NCBI GenBank assembly: GCA_009995595.1
Contig: JAACPE010000001.1
Coordinates: forward strand, 248,001 to 312,000
From: Alphaproteobacteria bacterium
Lineage (GTDB): Bacteria; Pseudomonadota; Alphaproteobacteria; Micavibrionales; Micavibrionaceae
Direction: 5' to 3'
Length of the DNA: 64,000 nucleotides
Below, piece by piece: positions 63,253 to 64,000 of the stretch. The position numbers and the translations under genes were made by a program. Numbering within the stretch: the stretch's first letter is position 1; each line of letters begins with the position of its first letter. Under the pieces are notes generated by a model that was not told the origin of the DNA, made no database searches, and was given only the letters and a program-made list of their open reading frames with translations.

Positions 63253-63276
63253 TCGCAGGATAAGAAAAGATTTATT

Positions 63277-63792
63277 ATGAGTACTTCAAAACGCATTGGG
63301 ATTTATCCGGGGACATTTGACCCGATAACTAAGGGACATTTGCATATTATCAGACGTGCGAGCAAACTGGTTGATGTTTTAATTGTCAGTGTGGCAAATA
63401 ATGCTGGTAAAAATCCTATGTTTGACCAACAAGAGCGCGAAGCGCTAGTTAAGGCTGATATTGCGACCATGCCGCGTATTAATGATTGTGACATTCAAGT
63501 GCGCTCCTTTGATAATTTGTTGATGAATTATGCGCGGGTAGTAGGGGCAACATCTGTTTTTCGCGGGCTTCGTGCTGTCTCTGACTTTGATTATGAATTT
63601 CAGATGACGGGCATGAACCTGCATCTTGCCCCAGAGATCGAGACCGTGTTCTTGATGGCGGCTGATCAATGGCAATTTGTTTCCTCTTCATTCGTTAAAG
63701 AAATCCATGCTCTTGATGGAGATGTATCTGATTTTGTAACCCCTGCGACTTTAGGGGCGTTGAATCGCAAACGCGGCATAAAAAGGGATTAA
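63277..63792 (+). CDS. coaD: Phosphopantetheine adenylyltransferase CoaD
   Basis: Adds AMP to 4'-phosphopantetheine in coenzyme A synthesis. The 171-residue protein has the nucleotidyl-transfer motif TKGH in IYPGTFDPITKGHLHIIRRA, then the substrate motif SVFRGLRAVSDFDYEFQMTG and the C-terminal VSSSFVKEIHALDGDVSDFV. Normal length, all motifs present. Confidence 0.97.
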   Translation: MSTSKRIGIYPGTFDPITKGHLHIIRRASKLVDVLIVSVANNAGKNPMFDQQEREALVKADIATMPRINDCDIQVRSFDNLLMNYARVVGATSVFRGLRAVSDFDYEFQMTGMNLHLAPEIETVFLMAADQWQFVSSSFVKEIHALDGDVSDFVTPATLGALNRKRGIKRD

Positions 63793-63878
63793 ATAACTGT
63801 CATTTTGTTGATATTGCTCTTGCAATACGCATAAAAAAGCATTAATTAAACCCATCTAAAGCGTATTTTACGCCAATC

Positions 63879-63899
63879 GGCCTTACCAGAGGCCTTTTT
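63879..63899 (+). terminator. Intrinsic terminator after coaD
   Basis: GGCCT (63879-63883) pairs with AGGCC (63890-63894) around a six-base loop and is followed by TTTTT. It separates coaD from the tRNA gene. Confidence 0.7.
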
Positions 63900-63919
63900 C
63901 ATTTAGAGTTTATGATGAT

Positions 63920-63995
63920 GACCGGTTAGCTCAGCTGGTAGAGCAACTGACTTTTAATCAGTTGGCCGTGGGTTCGAATCCCACACCGGTCACCA
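63920..63995 (+). tRNA. tRNA-Lys (anticodon TTT)
   Basis: A 76-base tRNA: acceptor GACCGGT / ACCGGTC, D arm GCTC..GAGC, anticodon arm ACTGA-CTTTTAA-TCAGT with anticodon TTT, T arm GTGGG-TTCGAAT-CCCAC, discriminator A and encoded CCA. Confidence 0.96.
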
Positions 63996-64000
63996 TTTCT

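Noticed and set aside
1-64000. CRISPR arrays, insertion sequences, prophage or attachment sites
   Set aside because: No regularly spaced repeats, transposase, integrase or terminal inverted repeats were seen on reading both strands; the tRNA genes are not followed by an integrase or a repeated 3' end.

Overview
The window reads as one continuous stretch of chromosome from a flagellated, aerobic, free-living alphaproteobacterium with a moderately AT-leaning genome. The evidence is a CckA-type hybrid kinase, a TrcR (DUF1013) regulator, DUF1192 and DUF465 small proteins, a bc1 complex (petABC), HemF, an NDUFAF5-like methyltransferase, MotE/DUF6468 flagellar proteins, and two copies of the alphaproteobacterial LexA box GTTC-N7-GTTC, in front of recA and uvrA. 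The lineage below class level is inference; gene content would suit the Micavibrionales/Rhodospirillales side of the class. I see no prophage, insertion sequence, CRISPR array or rRNA operon.

Layout. 1-11840 is a flagellar cluster: DUF6468, motE, two motB-like genes in tandem, a large secreted TPR protein, a leftward operon (FlhB-C-like, two unknown small genes, fliO, fliP) and a rightward operon (flgB, flgC, fliE, fliQ, fliR, flhB) behind a good sigma-54 (-24/-12) site. 11885-20952 carries cckA, a thioredoxin-fold protein, recA (SOS box, promoter, terminator), the dapA-smpB pair, a soluble lytic transglycosylase and a tRNA nucleotidyltransferase. 20949-22965 holds a divergent PRPP-synthetase-like gene with a possible two-site operator, next to an unrecognised gene. 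23050-31530 is housekeeping: trmL-hemF, petABC, GNAT, DUF924, a Na/Pi symporter whose best start is a rare ATT codon, and an ALDH7 dehydrogenase. 31859-35308 has DUF465, trcR, DUF1192, gloB and an NDUFAF5-like methyltransferase. 35298-42502 has an unusual 825-residue methyltransferase fusion with a poly-serine tail, comF, a UbiH-like monooxygenase, grxC-nit and a HerA-like ATPase gene that looks frameshifted. 42506-49286 contains envelope genes (LpxR-like, outer-membrane protein, DsbB, ExoD, AsmA-like), an esterase and an HNH endonuclease with a striking structured 5' leader. 49389-55151 has tRNA-Leu, MscS, a DUF350 protein, a PAS-EAL protein, a YeiH-like transporter and a lipoprotein. 55186-63995 has uvrA, a decayed glutathione transferase, an antisense mini-gene, ssb, DUF2059, gyrA, coaD and tRNA-Lys.

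How the parts connect. The flagellar genes supply most of the export gate (FliO, FliP, FliQ, FliR, FlhB), rod parts (FlgB, FlgC, FliE) and stator proteins. CckA and TrcR belong to cell-cycle control that in this class also governs flagellar genes. recA and uvrA share LexA-type sites. petABC and hemF serve aerobic respiration and haem synthesis.

The most interesting candidates for something undescribed are (i) the leader of the HNH gene at about 45692-45777, which can form an H-type pseudoknot and in which one strand also matches the ribosome-binding site; (ii) a self-contained minus-strand mini-gene at 58593-58691 with a Shine-Dalgarno sequence matching the 16S tail over 12 bases and its own terminator; (iii) tandem MotB-like proteins of which the first has Ser in place of the essential proton-carrying Asp; (iv) the 825-residue methyltransferase fusion; and (v) the Prs-like gene with palindromic operators and a possibly leaderless mRNA.
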